A DNA stretch of 11,355 bases. It comes from Sergeia podlipaevii. Lineage: Eukaryota; Euglenozoa; Kinetoplastea; Trypanosomatida; Trypanosomatidae. Below are positions 1 through 8,259 of the stretch, piece by piece. How positions within the stretch are numbered: position 1 is the first letter of the stretch; each line of letters opens with the position of its first letter. Below the pieces are notes generated by a model. It saw only the letters and a list, made by a program, of their open reading frames with translations, did no database searches and was not told where the DNA came from. Location of the stretch: NCBI GenBank assembly GCA_030849805.1, contig JASANZ010001712.1:1-11355 (forward strand). The letters run 5' to 3'. The translations under genes were made by a program, and so were the position numbers.

Positions 1-429
1 GCGGCACACGCTAACAATAAAGATTACTTTAGTCAAAAGGAATTGCTGGAGCGCGCTGTGAATGTGCAGCAGAGGGCTTTTGGTCTGCAGCACTTGCATC
101 TCGTTGAGACCTTTAGCGCTCTGGGCGACGCTTATGCCAAACTTGGCGACACAGACTCTCAGGCGCACTACTATCAAGAAGCCCTCAAGGTGGCACGCCA
201 GCGGTATGAAGGTCGGCATATCGCTATTGGCATGGCCGCGACCAAGGCAGCACAAGGGTACCTACTGCATGGTAACATGAAGAAAGCCAAGGAACTGCTG
301 GCGGAGGCGCAGAGCATCGTGGATTCCGTTGTGACTCCCGAGCATCCAGCCGCAGTGGAACTCAGAGCGGTGGAGAAGTTAGCTGAGCAGCAGGAGGCAG
401 AACTCAAGAAAGCTGGCAGCAGCGTGTAG
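1..429 (+). CDS. TPR-repeat protein, C-terminal part (partial)
   Basis: The reading frame is open from the first base of the window and ends at TAG 427-429, so the 5' part lies outside; 142 residues are visible. They are mostly amphipathic helix. Two tetratricopeptide-like units can be read at about residues 31-68 (core ALGDAYAKLGDTDSQAHYYQ) and 73-110 (core AAQGYLLHGNMKKAKELL). The spacing and the LGDAYxKLGD / AxxYYxEAL pattern resemble kinesin-light-chain-type TPRs. TPRs are protein-interaction scaffolds, and nothing here points to a particular partner or enzyme activity. The tail after residue 115 is Glu/Ala/Lys-rich and probably helical. It is the first gene of the plus-strand cluster, 459 bases before RUVBL1. 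The TTG at 43 is not a start, since the frame continues upstream. The TPR fold is fairly sure; identity is unknown. Confidence 0.8.
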   Translation, partial: AAHANNKDYFSQKELLERAVNVQQRAFGLQHLHLVETFSALGDAYAKLGDTDSQAHYYQEALKVARQRYEGRHIAIGMAATKAAQGYLLHGNMKKAKELLAEAQSIVDSVVTPEHPAAVELRAVEKLAEQQEAELKKAGSSV

Positions 430-2268
<1,839 letters not shown>

Positions 2269-2727
2269 CTGCAGAGGCGGATAAAGGGAAACGATCCATA
2301 ACGTACTTACTCTATTTTTATGTCGTTTTCCTTTTTTCTTCTTCTTCATCTGCCGATCTATGTGCGCACACACACTCATAGGCATATCTCTTTGTCCGTA
2401 TTTATGTGCGTGTCTTGCCTGTGCGTATGTGCCATGCGCGACGGTACTGGTGGCGTTGTATGTGACATAACCGATCTATGGTGTTATTTTTTTTTAAAAA
2501 AAAAAGGAGAGAGAGACGAGCTCTACCACAGTGCTGACTTGACCGTGCAAGATGGTCACTATACGCGCTTTTTTTTTTTTTCTAGCACATCTGCTTTGCA
2601 ATTTTCCCTTCGCAAAAATGAAAACAAGCCACTCATTCCCTTCCTCCTTCTCTCTCAAAAAATCTTCAAAAATAGGTACAGGGAGACACACATACATCCG
2701 CACGCACACTGCAACAAGGCTTCGACA
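2269..2727 (+). promoter_or_regulatory. Intergenic RNA-processing region with candidate trans-splice acceptors for the SET gene
   Basis: 459 bases without a convincing gene. A T/C-rich tract at 2311-2350 follows RUVBL1 and could help define its poly(A) site. Nearer the SET gene, a run of 13 T from 2570 ends in TCTAG (AG 2584-2585), and a C/T tract at about 2637-2656 is followed by the first AG at 2674-2675. These would leave leaders of about 142 and 52 nt before ATG 2728. The SET frame stays open back to 2320, but its in-frame ATGs at about 2404 and 2434 lie upstream of both acceptors and the encoded residues are low-complexity, so I treat this part as non-coding. A T9A10 block (2487-2505) is also present. 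Confidence 0.5.
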
Positions 2728-2731
2728 ATGA
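2618..2731 (+). other. Upstream ORF overlapping the SET start codon
   Basis: ATG 2618 opens a 37-codon frame, Ser/Lys/Thr-rich, that stops at TGA 2729-2731. The stop overlaps the SET start ATG 2728-2730 as ATGA. The frame would be in the mRNA only if the acceptor at 2584-2585 is used; splicing at 2674-2675 removes its ATG. The peptide has no recognisable motif, so any role would be in translation control rather than as a product. It may be chance. Confidence 0.35.
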
Positions 2732-3690
2732 TCGAGTTTTACTTTCAGCGCACGCCGCGACTGCGAGTGGTGTGCAACAACGCAAAGACATACCGCTTCT
2801 TCTGGCCATTTTTCTTTACCCGGGCGGTTCCTGGGGCACGGCGGCTCTCTCAATGGGCGTCACGTCGCGGCGCCGGTGTTCATGGTGCCTTGCGCCTCGA
2901 GCAGAAGGATGACAAGGGGTGCGTGCTGACCACAACGCGTCCGTTGCAGGCCGGTGTGGTACTCATTTCTGTCCCTCTTGAGCTCTCCTTTTGTACCAAC
3001 GGAGAGCAGCAGCATCAGCAAGAGGGAGGCACCTTCCGCGGGCACTGGGACACTCTGGAGGAGTTCTCCGGTCTGCTTGTGCGCGCTCTGCACGACCAAC
3101 GCAGCCCACACAGCGCTTACGCTGAATTTTTGCACGACTTGTACAACGCGGACGCCGAAGAGGATGAACTGTTCACTTTGGCCACGAATACGGCGCTTGC
3201 TCAGCAAGTGGAGCGCCTTCACGCTGGCAACGCGCTGAACGCACGAGGTGTGCGCAATGGCCCATTTCTCGCGAAGGATGCCTTGCAGACTGCGGAGGCT
3301 CGGGTGAATTGGGTGCGCACACAGGACCTCCTCCGTCGACTGGAGCAGAGCCTCCCCTACTTCGGCGCCAAGTCGGCTGCCTGGGGGCTATCCATGGCGC
3401 TCTCCCGTGGAGTTGAGGACGATGATGGCGGTCTGGCGATGTATCCGCTGATTGACTTCTGTTCTCACAGTTATCGACCCAACGCGGTTCTTAGCACGAC
3501 TTCTGAAAGTGGAGGGGTTCAGTGGAGGAAGGATGCAGGGAGGAAGCCGTGCATGCATCTCGTTGCTAAACGTGACATTGAAGCGGGGGAGGAAGTGACA
3601 ATGCTATATAGTCCACGTGGGGTAAGGACAGCGGAAGACAGGGAGTACTGGCGCATGCGCTGGGGTTTCGTGCCCAACGAAGCGTCATAG
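2728..3690 (+). CDS. SET-domain protein methyltransferase (Rubisco LSMT / SETD3-SETD6-like)
   Basis: 320 residues from ATG 2728. This is the only sensible start: the next in-frame Met is residue 224, inside the conserved core. The N-terminal SET strand pair is at about 53-86 (GALRLEQKDDKGC then PLQAGVVLISVPLEL), as in the GRGL..I..GE..ISVP segment of plant-type SET enzymes. The core motif YPLIDFCSHSYRPNA is at 239-253, and the final block EAGEEVTMLYSP at 285-296 keeps Tyr294, followed by RWGFVPNE at 311-318. The family transfers methyl from S-adenosylmethionine to Lys or His of proteins; the substrate here is unknown. Residues 1-47 carry about ten Arg/Lys and one acidic residue, which suggests a mitochondrial presequence (inference). 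Ser246 stands where Asn is usual in the N-H-S motif. At 320 residues it is shorter than SETD3 (594), and little remains for a Rubisco-LSMT substrate-binding domain. Confidence 0.85.
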   Translation: MIEFYFQRTPRLRVVCNNAKTYRFFWPFFFTRAVPGARRLSQWASRRGAGVHGALRLEQKDDKGCVLTTTRPLQAGVVLISVPLELSFCTNGEQQHQQEGGTFRGHWDTLEEFSGLLVRALHDQRSPHSAYAEFLHDLYNADAEEDELFTLATNTALAQQVERLHAGNALNARGVRNGPFLAKDALQTAEARVNWVRTQDLLRRLEQSLPYFGAKSAAWGLSMALSRGVEDDDGGLAMYPLIDFCSHSYRPNAVLSTTSESGGVQWRKDAGRKPCMHLVAKRDIEAGEEVTMLYSPRGVRTAEDREYWRMRWGFVPNEAS

Positions 3691-4112
3691 CCATCTACAT
3701 ATTTTATTCGCAGAGAGAGAAAGAGAGAGAGAAGGGGGGGGTAGATACGTTCATATACATCCGAGTAAGAAAACTATATAAGAGTGGGTCCCATTCCAGT
3801 TTTTATCAGTTTTTCCATTTTGGGATATCGTTGTTGCTGCTACTACATTTGTGAGCAACCATGTCGTGCTTTTTTTTCTCATTCTGCACGTTTAACTTCT
3901 CGTTCTAATCTGACTTCATCTTTATCGTCTCTTTTTTTGTTGTTGTTGTTTTTTGTTCCCGTGAAGGTTTTCTCAAATCATTGAGTGTGGAAAGATTGAT
4001 TTTAGGGGAGACAACAACACCACTGAAGAAAGAAAAAAGCAGAAGTACTTTCATTCATCAAAAGAAATCGCACATAAAGCATAATTTTTTTTTTTATTAA
4101 GCAATATTGTCA
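3691..4112 (+). promoter_or_regulatory. Intergenic RNA-processing region with candidate trans-splice acceptors for PEX1
   Basis: 422 bases without a convincing gene. After the SET stop comes a 30-base purine-only block (3712-3741) ending in eight G. A long pyrimidine-rich stretch, about 3868-3960 and including (GTT)n, is followed by AG at 3965-3966, which would give PEX1 a leader of about 146 nt. A second tract of about 13 T (4085-4095) is followed by AG at 4100-4101, only 11 bases before the PEX1 ATG. The small frame at 3784-3984 merely reads the pyrimidine tract and is not proposed as a gene. Confidence 0.5.
3712..3741 (+). repeat. Polypurine (GA)n-G8 tract
   Basis: Thirty consecutive purines, two (GA) blocks followed by eight G, lie 21 bases after the SET stop codon. 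On the coding strand this is the opposite of the usual pyrimidine richness of trypanosomatid spacers. Such tracts can form triplex or G-rich structures; here it is recorded as low-complexity sequence. Confidence 0.8.
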
Positions 4113-7019
4113 ATGCAACCCAATGCGCTGGAAGTCGTCATCGACCGCTCTTCGGCCCACCACTCGTTCGTGACGGTGTCGAAGTCGTACATGGACACCG
4201 CGCTACTCCCGCTGTATGCGGGGTCCCTACCCGCCTCTGTTCCGCTTCGGCTCACTCTCTCAGACAGCAAGCACTACGTGTATGTGGGGTGCCTCACACA
4301 GCGTCCACATCAGAGTCAAAAGTATGCTCTTGTCGTCCCGCACGCCCTTGCGCACGACCTTGGCCTTATTGAGGGACAGCTTGTGGAGTGTCTCCCGCTC
4401 TCGCGAGGGACTCCGCGGCGGGCCACGAAAGTACTGGTGGCACCTCTCACAGTAGACGACAGCGAGGTGGTCGAGCTCAATGCGCTTCGTATTGAGTCCC
4501 AGCTGCTGCGGCAGGTGCAAGTAGTTTTTCCAGGGATGACGATCACTGTTGCGGTGTTTCCAGGAGTGCAGGCGAAAGTACGTGTACAGAACGTGGAGTG
4601 CGGCGAGCATGGTGATGCGCTAACGGAGGGGTGCGCGGTTATGTTCGAGGGTACGCACTTCATCATCGCCACCCGTGCTCGACAGCAGCAGCAGCAGAAC
4701 GACGCAGAGGGAGGAGATGTGTCAAAGCAGGCTCCAACGTGGGCGATTCTTCGTATTGTGCCGCCGGCAACATCATCATCTCTTTCAACAACCGTAGCGG
4801 CAAAACGCATGACGAACGCAGCTGCCGCGAGAAATGAGGAGAAGGTGCATGTAGCGAAGGGAACGGCAGAGCGCTACGGCTGGACTGACGGCGCACTGCT
4901 CGATGCGCTGGACTTGGCCTCTCTAACACAGCTTCCCGAGCCCAAGATCACACCAGCCTTCTTGCGTGCCAACCAGATCCAGGTGCGGCTTGCCGTGGTG
5001 GAAGAGAAAGAGCTTAATGCAGTCTCGGTGTGTCCACAGGCTCAGCACGTGTGTATGGCGGTGAGCGGGTGTGTGAAGCAGCCTACGAACCTACTGCTTG
5101 GCCCGCCCATGCGCACAGACAATGGCGATGCTCAAGACGCTGCTGGGACGGCCGCTTCTTCCAACACTGCCGCTAGCAAGAGTAGCAGTAGCGGGAGTAG
5201 CGGTACCGCCTCGGTGTTCTCTCTTGAGACGCTGGCGGAGGTGCATGGGGAAGTGCCTGGTGCGCTTCTGGCGCATCTGCGGTTTGTCTTCAGCCAGCCT
5301 ACGACTCTCTCGATGAGCGGCAATGTGTTGCTGTGTGGTGGGAAAGGCTACGGCAAGACCGCCGTCACGCGCGGTGTGCTGGCGGGTCTGCCTGGAGTGC
5401 GCAGTGTGTGGCTAGAGTGTGCTGGGGCCGGCAAAGCCTTCCTCCCAGATCTCCGTCGCGCAGTTGTTGAGTGCGCGCTCTGTGCTCCGAGCGTGCTGGT
5501 GCTTGACAACTTTGACGCGGTTGCATCAGAGCAGAAGGATGGCAACGTGCAAGCCGTGTCGGACGCCACGCGTGCCGCGCTTGAGGCCGCCCTCACCACA
5601 TTCACTACTCTCTCTCCATTTTCAGCGCCAGTGGTGGTTCTTGCTACGTGCTGCGGTCGCGAGTCTGTGCATGCCTCCATGAGCTCTGCGCTGTGCTTCT
5701 CGTGCTGCGTCGCTCTTCCTGCGCTCACTCGGGTAACGCGGCGTGCGATGTTGGCGCAGGTGTTGCCGCCGCCTGTCGCCTCTGCTGCCAACGAAGATGT
5801 CACCCAACTGCTTGCACTCGTGGAGAACTACACACCATTCGACTTGCAGCAGGTGTCAGCGCGCATCCTGCGTGGCCTCGCCGAATCTCCCTCGTCTTCC
5901 CTCCTCTCCGTCGCAGAGACGAGCGTCGCCAACTTTACCCCACTTGCGCACACCGGCATCACCTTTCTCAAAGGCGACAAGGTGGACTGGGCAGGCATCG
6001 GCGGCCTCGCCGAGGCGAAGAAGGTGCTCTACGACACCCTTGTGCTTCCCATGCGACATCCCCAGCTGTTTGCGCGGCTGCCTCTCAAGACGCGCAGTGG
6101 TATTCTGCTCTATGGTGCATCAGGCTGCGGTAAGACGTTCATTCTTGACGCCCTGGTCAAGGCGGAGAACCTCAACTGCATCGTCGTCAACGGCCCTGAG
6201 GTGTTTGGCAAGTACATTGGACAGAGTGAGCAGAAGATTCGGGACGTGTTTGAGCGTGCGCAGGCGGCCGCGCCGTGTGTCGTCTTTTTTGACGAGTTCG
6301 ACTCCGTTGCCCCGCAGCGCGGCGTCGACAACTCTGGCGTGACGGACCGTGTGGTGAACCAACTGCTGTGCTACCTGGACGGAGTGGAGGGGCGCAAGGA
6401 CGTGTTTGTTGTGGCCGCCTCAAGCCGGCCTGACCTCATTGATGCCGCACTGCTGCGGCCAGGGCGGCTGGACAAGGCGGTGGTGTGCCCCATCCCCGAC
6501 AACGCTGACCGCGTCGCCATTCTACAGAGCCTCCTATCTGATTCCACCACCATCACGTCGGAGGAGGTGGATGCGCTCGCACAGCAGACGGAGAACTGGA
6601 CGCCAGCTGATCTCGCAGCGATGGTGTCGACCGCGAATACCATGGTGAGCCAGCGCATGATGGAGCGCATCACCCGCGCGAGGGAGGAGCACGCGGCAGC
6701 GGGAGCAGCAGAGGAGGAGGATATCGGCGCGGTCATCACCGATGTGGGCAGCGATGTGGCACAAGAGCAGGTGAGCAAGCTCAAGGATGCGCTGGCTGCG
6801 CTGAACCGCGCAACACTTGGCCGTGGCGCTGCAGCTCGCTCGAAGGCTGCCATGATAGCGGAGACACTCACTGTAGCAGACCTCGAGGCTGCGCGCAGAA
6901 CCACCCGCCCATCGCTCTCTGCCAAGGACATCCTGCGTCAGAAGCGCATCCACGCTCTCTTCAGCAAGGGCGAGACCGAGGTGCCTGTGGCCCCAGGCAC
7001 GAAGATGACATTCAGCTAA
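4113..7019 (+). CDS. PEX1: Peroxin 1, AAA+ ATPase of the glycosomal/peroxisomal export complex
   Basis: 968 residues from ATG 4113; the in-frame TTG at 4107 is not needed. Residues of about 1-185 fit the double-psi-barrel PEX1 N domain. A low-complexity linker (Q5 at 191-195; Ser/Ala/Thr-rich 339-366) precedes D1. D1 has Walker A GGKGYGKT at 409-416 and a degenerate Walker B VLVLDNFD at 461-468, with Asn466 for the catalytic Glu and no clear arginine fingers. D2 is intact: WAGIGGLAEAKKVL at 625-639, Walker A GASGCGKT at 668-675, Walker B VVFFDEFD at 723-730, and SRPDLIDAALLRPGRLDK at 771-788 with Arg782 and Arg785. That last block is a PEX1 hallmark and separates it from PEX6, NSF and p97. 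With PEX6 it forms a hexameric motor that pulls the receptor PEX5 out of the membrane; in kinetoplastids the organelle is the glycosome. It is shorter than human PEX1 (1283). Last gene of the plus cluster. Confidence 0.95.
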   Translation: MQPNALEVVIDRSSAHHSFVTVSKSYMDTALLPLYAGSLPASVPLRLTLSDSKHYVYVGCLTQRPHQSQKYALVVPHALAHDLGLIEGQLVECLPLSRGTPRRATKVLVAPLTVDDSEVVELNALRIESQLLRQVQVVFPGMTITVAVFPGVQAKVRVQNVECGEHGDALTEGCAVMFEGTHFIIATRARQQQQQNDAEGGDVSKQAPTWAILRIVPPATSSSLSTTVAAKRMTNAAAARNEEKVHVAKGTAERYGWTDGALLDALDLASLTQLPEPKITPAFLRANQIQVRLAVVEEKELNAVSVCPQAQHVCMAVSGCVKQPTNLLLGPPMRTDNGDAQDAAGTAASSNTAASKSSSSGSSGTASVFSLETLAEVHGEVPGALLAHLRFVFSQPTTLSMSGNVLLCGGKGYGKTAVTRGVLAGLPGVRSVWLECAGAGKAFLPDLRRAVVECALCAPSVLVLDNFDAVASEQKDGNVQAVSDATRAALEAALTTFTTLSPFSAPVVVLATCCGRESVHASMSSALCFSCCVALPALTRVTRRAMLAQVLPPPVASAANEDVTQLLALVENYTPFDLQQVSARILRGLAESPSSSLLSVAETSVANFTPLAHTGITFLKGDKVDWAGIGGLAEAKKVLYDTLVLPMRHPQLFARLPLKTRSGILLYGASGCGKTFILDALVKAENLNCIVVNGPEVFGKYIGQSEQKIRDVFERAQAAAPCVVFFDEFDSVAPQRGVDNSGVTDRVVNQLLCYLDGVEGRKDVFVVAASSRPDLIDAALLRPGRLDKAVVCPIPDNADRVAILQSLLSDSTTITSEEVDALAQQTENWTPADLAAMVSTANTMVSQRMMERITRAREEHAAAGAAEEEDIGAVITDVGSDVAQEQVSKLKDALAALNRATLGRGAAARSKAAMIAETLTVADLEAARRTTRPSLSAKDILRQKRIHALFSKGETEVPVAPGTKMTFS

Positions 7020-7344
7020 AAGAATAGGAATTAAACTACTCTGTTGTGGTTGTTTGAGTATCGGGCACAAGAGGTGAAAGTAAAAAAGAAACTAAAGGGA
7101 ATCCAGCTACAGCCCATTGAATAAAGAGGCAGATTGTGTCTTCTGTTCGTGTGCTTTGCAAAATGAATGCTCTCTTTCCTTGGTCACATTCTTTTCTGCT
7201 CTGCTCTCATTTTGTTTTCCAATTCAAGCACACAAACATTAGGCGCATACATTTTTTTTCTTTTTTATATACAAAAATGAAATATGCTGGGATACGCGAT
7301 TTCTCTTCTGCGAGAGGGCACGTGTGATTGGCAATTGCGACGAA
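7020..7344. other. PEX1 3' flank, no gene seen
   Basis: 325 bases between PEX1 and tRNA-Tyr. Pyrimidine-rich stretches at about 7161-7220 and 7249-7267 could position PEX1 polyadenylation. The frame at 7136-7327 is rich in Phe/Ser from these tracts and starts at a non-ATG codon; I do not call it. I searched both strands by eye for U6-like sequence beside the tRNA and saw none. Confidence 0.6.
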
Positions 7345-7429
7345 CCTTCTGTAGCTCAATTGGTAGAGCATGTGACTGTAGAGTTTAGCAGGTATCACAG
7401 GGTCGCTGGTTCGATTCCGGCCGGAAGGA
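7345..7429 (+). tRNA. tRNA-Tyr (GTA), intron-containing
   Basis: A full cloverleaf folds. Acceptor CCTTCTG (7345-7351) pairs with CGGAAGG (7422-7428) with one T-G pair. The D stem is GCTC/GAGC, the anticodon stem TGTGA (7371-7375) with TCACA (7395-7399), and the T arm GCTGG-TTCGATT-CCGGC (7405-7421). The anticodon-loop region 7376-7394 is 19 nt, 12 more than normal. With anticodon GTA at 7378-7380 and the cut after base 37, the intron is 7382-7393, leaving a 73-nt mature body. Tyr is the intron-bearing tRNA of trypanosomatids, with 11 nt reported in T. brucei. TTTT at 7435-7438 is the Pol III stop. No CCA is encoded. Confidence 0.97.
7382..7393 (+). other. tRNA-Tyr intron (12 nt by folding)
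   Basis: Assuming the canonical position between bases 37 and 38, the intron is the 12 nt AGTTTAGCAGGT. The exact ends depend on that assumption; the total excess over a 7-nt loop is 12 whichever way it is cut. In T. brucei the corresponding intron is 11 nt and undergoes non-canonical editing needed for splicing. Confidence 0.8.
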
Positions 7430-7434
7430 AACAC

Positions 7435-7438
7435 TTTT
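7435..7438 (+). terminator. Pol III terminator of tRNA-Tyr
   Basis: TTTT begins six bases after the tRNA-Tyr discriminator base, the usual distance for a Pol III stop. Confidence 0.75.
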
Positions 7439-7488
7439 GCTAAAGTTTGCTAAGATTTACCCCTCGCCACAGTGAAACTGTTGTCAAC

Positions 7489-7560
7489 GGCCGCTTAGCT
7501 CAGTGGCAGAGCACCACTCTCGTAAAGTGGGGGTCGCGAGTCCGATTCTCGCAGTGGCCT
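7489..7560 (+). tRNA. tRNA-Thr (CGT)
   Basis: A 72-nt cloverleaf. Acceptor GGCCGCT (7489-7495) pairs with AGTGGCC (7553-7559) with one G-T pair. The D stem is GCTC/GAGC, the anticodon stem CCACT/AGTGG with loop CTCGTAA, and the T stem GCGAG/CTCGC. Anticodon CGT reads the Thr codon ACG. The T loop is TCCGATT instead of TTCGATT, so base 55 (7542) is C, where pseudouridine is nearly universal; this base also lies in the internal B box of the Pol III promoter. All stems are intact, so decay is not obvious. The discriminator is T. TTTT follows at 7563-7566. Confidence 0.93.
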
Positions 7561-7562
7561 AG

Positions 7563-7566
7563 TTTT
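7563..7566 (+). terminator. Pol III terminator of tRNA-Thr
   Basis: TTTT starts three bases after the tRNA-Thr 3' end. Confidence 0.75.
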
Positions 7567-7597
7567 CTCATGTTTGCAGAAAGCCCCGCCTTGCTCG

Positions 7598-7603
7598 AAA
7601 AAA
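7598..7603 (-). terminator. Pol III terminator of tRNA-Pro
   Basis: Six A on the plus strand, that is six T on the minus strand, begin two bases after the 3' end of tRNA-Pro. Confidence 0.8.
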
Positions 7604-7604
7604 G

Positions 7605-7676
7605 GGGCCGCTACGGGAATCGAACCCGTTACCTCTCCCACCCGAAGGGAGAATCATACCAGTAGACCAAGCGGCC
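7605..7676 (-). tRNA. tRNA-Pro (CGG)
   Basis: On the minus strand a 72-nt cloverleaf folds. Acceptor GGCCGCT pairs perfectly with AGCGGCC. The D stem is the short GTC/GAT, the anticodon stem CTCCC/GGGAG with loop TTCGGGT, and the T arm ACGGG-TTCGATT-CCCGT. Anticodon CGG reads CCG (Pro), and G follows it at position 37 as expected for tRNA-Pro. A and B box regions look normal. It faces tRNA-Thr, with 44 bases between their 3' ends, so the two Pol III units converge. Confidence 0.97.
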
Positions 7677-7748
7677 ACGCAAACACTAAACTGACATCAT
7701 CAGTGACGTACTAGAATAAGATGCCCAGTTTTCTGCTATGGAAGACCT

Positions 7749-7801
7749 AAAAAAAAAAAGGAAAGGAAGGCAAGAGGGAAAAGATAAAGATGGGGGGGGG
7801 G
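7749..7801. repeat. Purine-rich tract ending in G10
   Basis: From the A11 run at 7749 the plus strand is almost all A/G, with a few C and T, and ends in ten G (7792-7801). The minus strand is the matching pyrimidine tract. It lies 73 bases beyond the 5' end of tRNA-Pro. Confidence 0.75.
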
Positions 7802-7949
7802 TTCAACGTGTGAAGCAATAAATGCAAGGGGTCACTGGCTAGCTCGGTAGGGCTACAAAAGAAAAAAAAAAAAGCAACATCACATGATGATAGTAGGGTA
7901 GGTTTGCTTTTGGTTTGGTTTATAGAATTTCTTTTCTTTTGATTTGTAA

Positions 7950-7963
7950 GGTCAAAGTTGACC
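7950..7963. repeat. Short inverted repeat
   Basis: GGTCAA and TTGACC are perfect 6-base arms around AG. It sits seven bases before the (TA)n repeat. No function is assigned. Confidence 0.6.
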
Positions 7964-7969
7964 AAAACT

Positions 7970-7987
7970 TATATATATATATATATA
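7970..7987. repeat. (TA)n dinucleotide repeat
   Basis: Nine TA units in a row, continuing as imperfect AT-rich sequence to about 7992. It lies inside the convergent zone, 412 bases from the MCD stop. Confidence 0.9.
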
Positions 7988-8185
7988 ATATAAACGCAGA
8001 TTGATGAAGAAAGGGTTAAACATTTTATTTTCCTGTGGGTGTGGTGGCTGGATGGGTGCGTTGGCACAACACGCAATCACCACCAAATCCATACAAAAAT
8101 GTTTATGTGTATTTTCTCGCACGGTCAGCAGCAACAAGAAGACGGTGTATACACACATGCATACATATATATGTGAAAAAAAAAA

Positions 8186-8259
8186 GAGGCCCCCGTCGGC
8201 AGTCCCGCTGAGAAGCTAACTATACTTTCAGCTTGCATTTCACTTTTTCCGGGGGACTC
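8186..8259 (-). ncRNA. Putative structured small RNA or 3' UTR hairpin
   Basis: On the minus strand GAGTCCCCCG (8259-8250) pairs with CGGGGGCCTC (8195-8186), nine pairs with one T-C mismatch. Inside, GCTGAAAG pairs with CTTcTCAGC (one bulged C) around a 9-nt loop. The outer stem is followed immediately by ten T (8185-8176), as at a Pol III terminator. The 74-nt body is much more GC-rich than its surroundings. It does not fold as a tRNA, has no T-arm/B-box sequence, no AGA box expected of a kinetoplastid H/ACA snoRNA, and does not match spliced-leader RNA. It lies about 140 bases after the MCD stop, so it may equally be a structured part of the MCD 3' UTR. Confidence 0.3.

Noticed and set aside
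2487..2505. T9A10 block as a terminator-like palindrome
   Set aside because: Similar A/T runs occur in every spacer of this window, so it carries no specific signal.
2320..2727. N-terminal extension of the SET frame
   Set aside because: The residues read poly-pyrimidine and A/T runs (Phe, Lys, Cys-rich), and the likely splice acceptors at 2585 and 2675 would remove its ATGs.
3784..3984. Hydrophobic 66-codon frame before PEX1
   Set aside because: It is a reading of the pyrimidine tract for trans-splicing and starts at a GTG rather than an ATG.
7020..7344. Possible U6 or 7SL gene divergent from a tRNA, as known in T. brucei
   Set aside because: I found no U6-like or 7SL-like sequence on either strand by eye, and the spaces beside the tRNA-Thr 5' end are too small (59 bases).
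7831..7855. tRNA-like TAGCTCGGTAGGG (A-box resemblance) on plus
   Set aside because: No matching D stem, anticodon arm or T arm follows, and there is no T-run terminator; I could not fold even half a tRNA.
8001..8219. 72-codon plus-strand frame
   Set aside because: It lies in AT-rich strand-switch spacer, has no recognisable motif and runs into the hairpin region.
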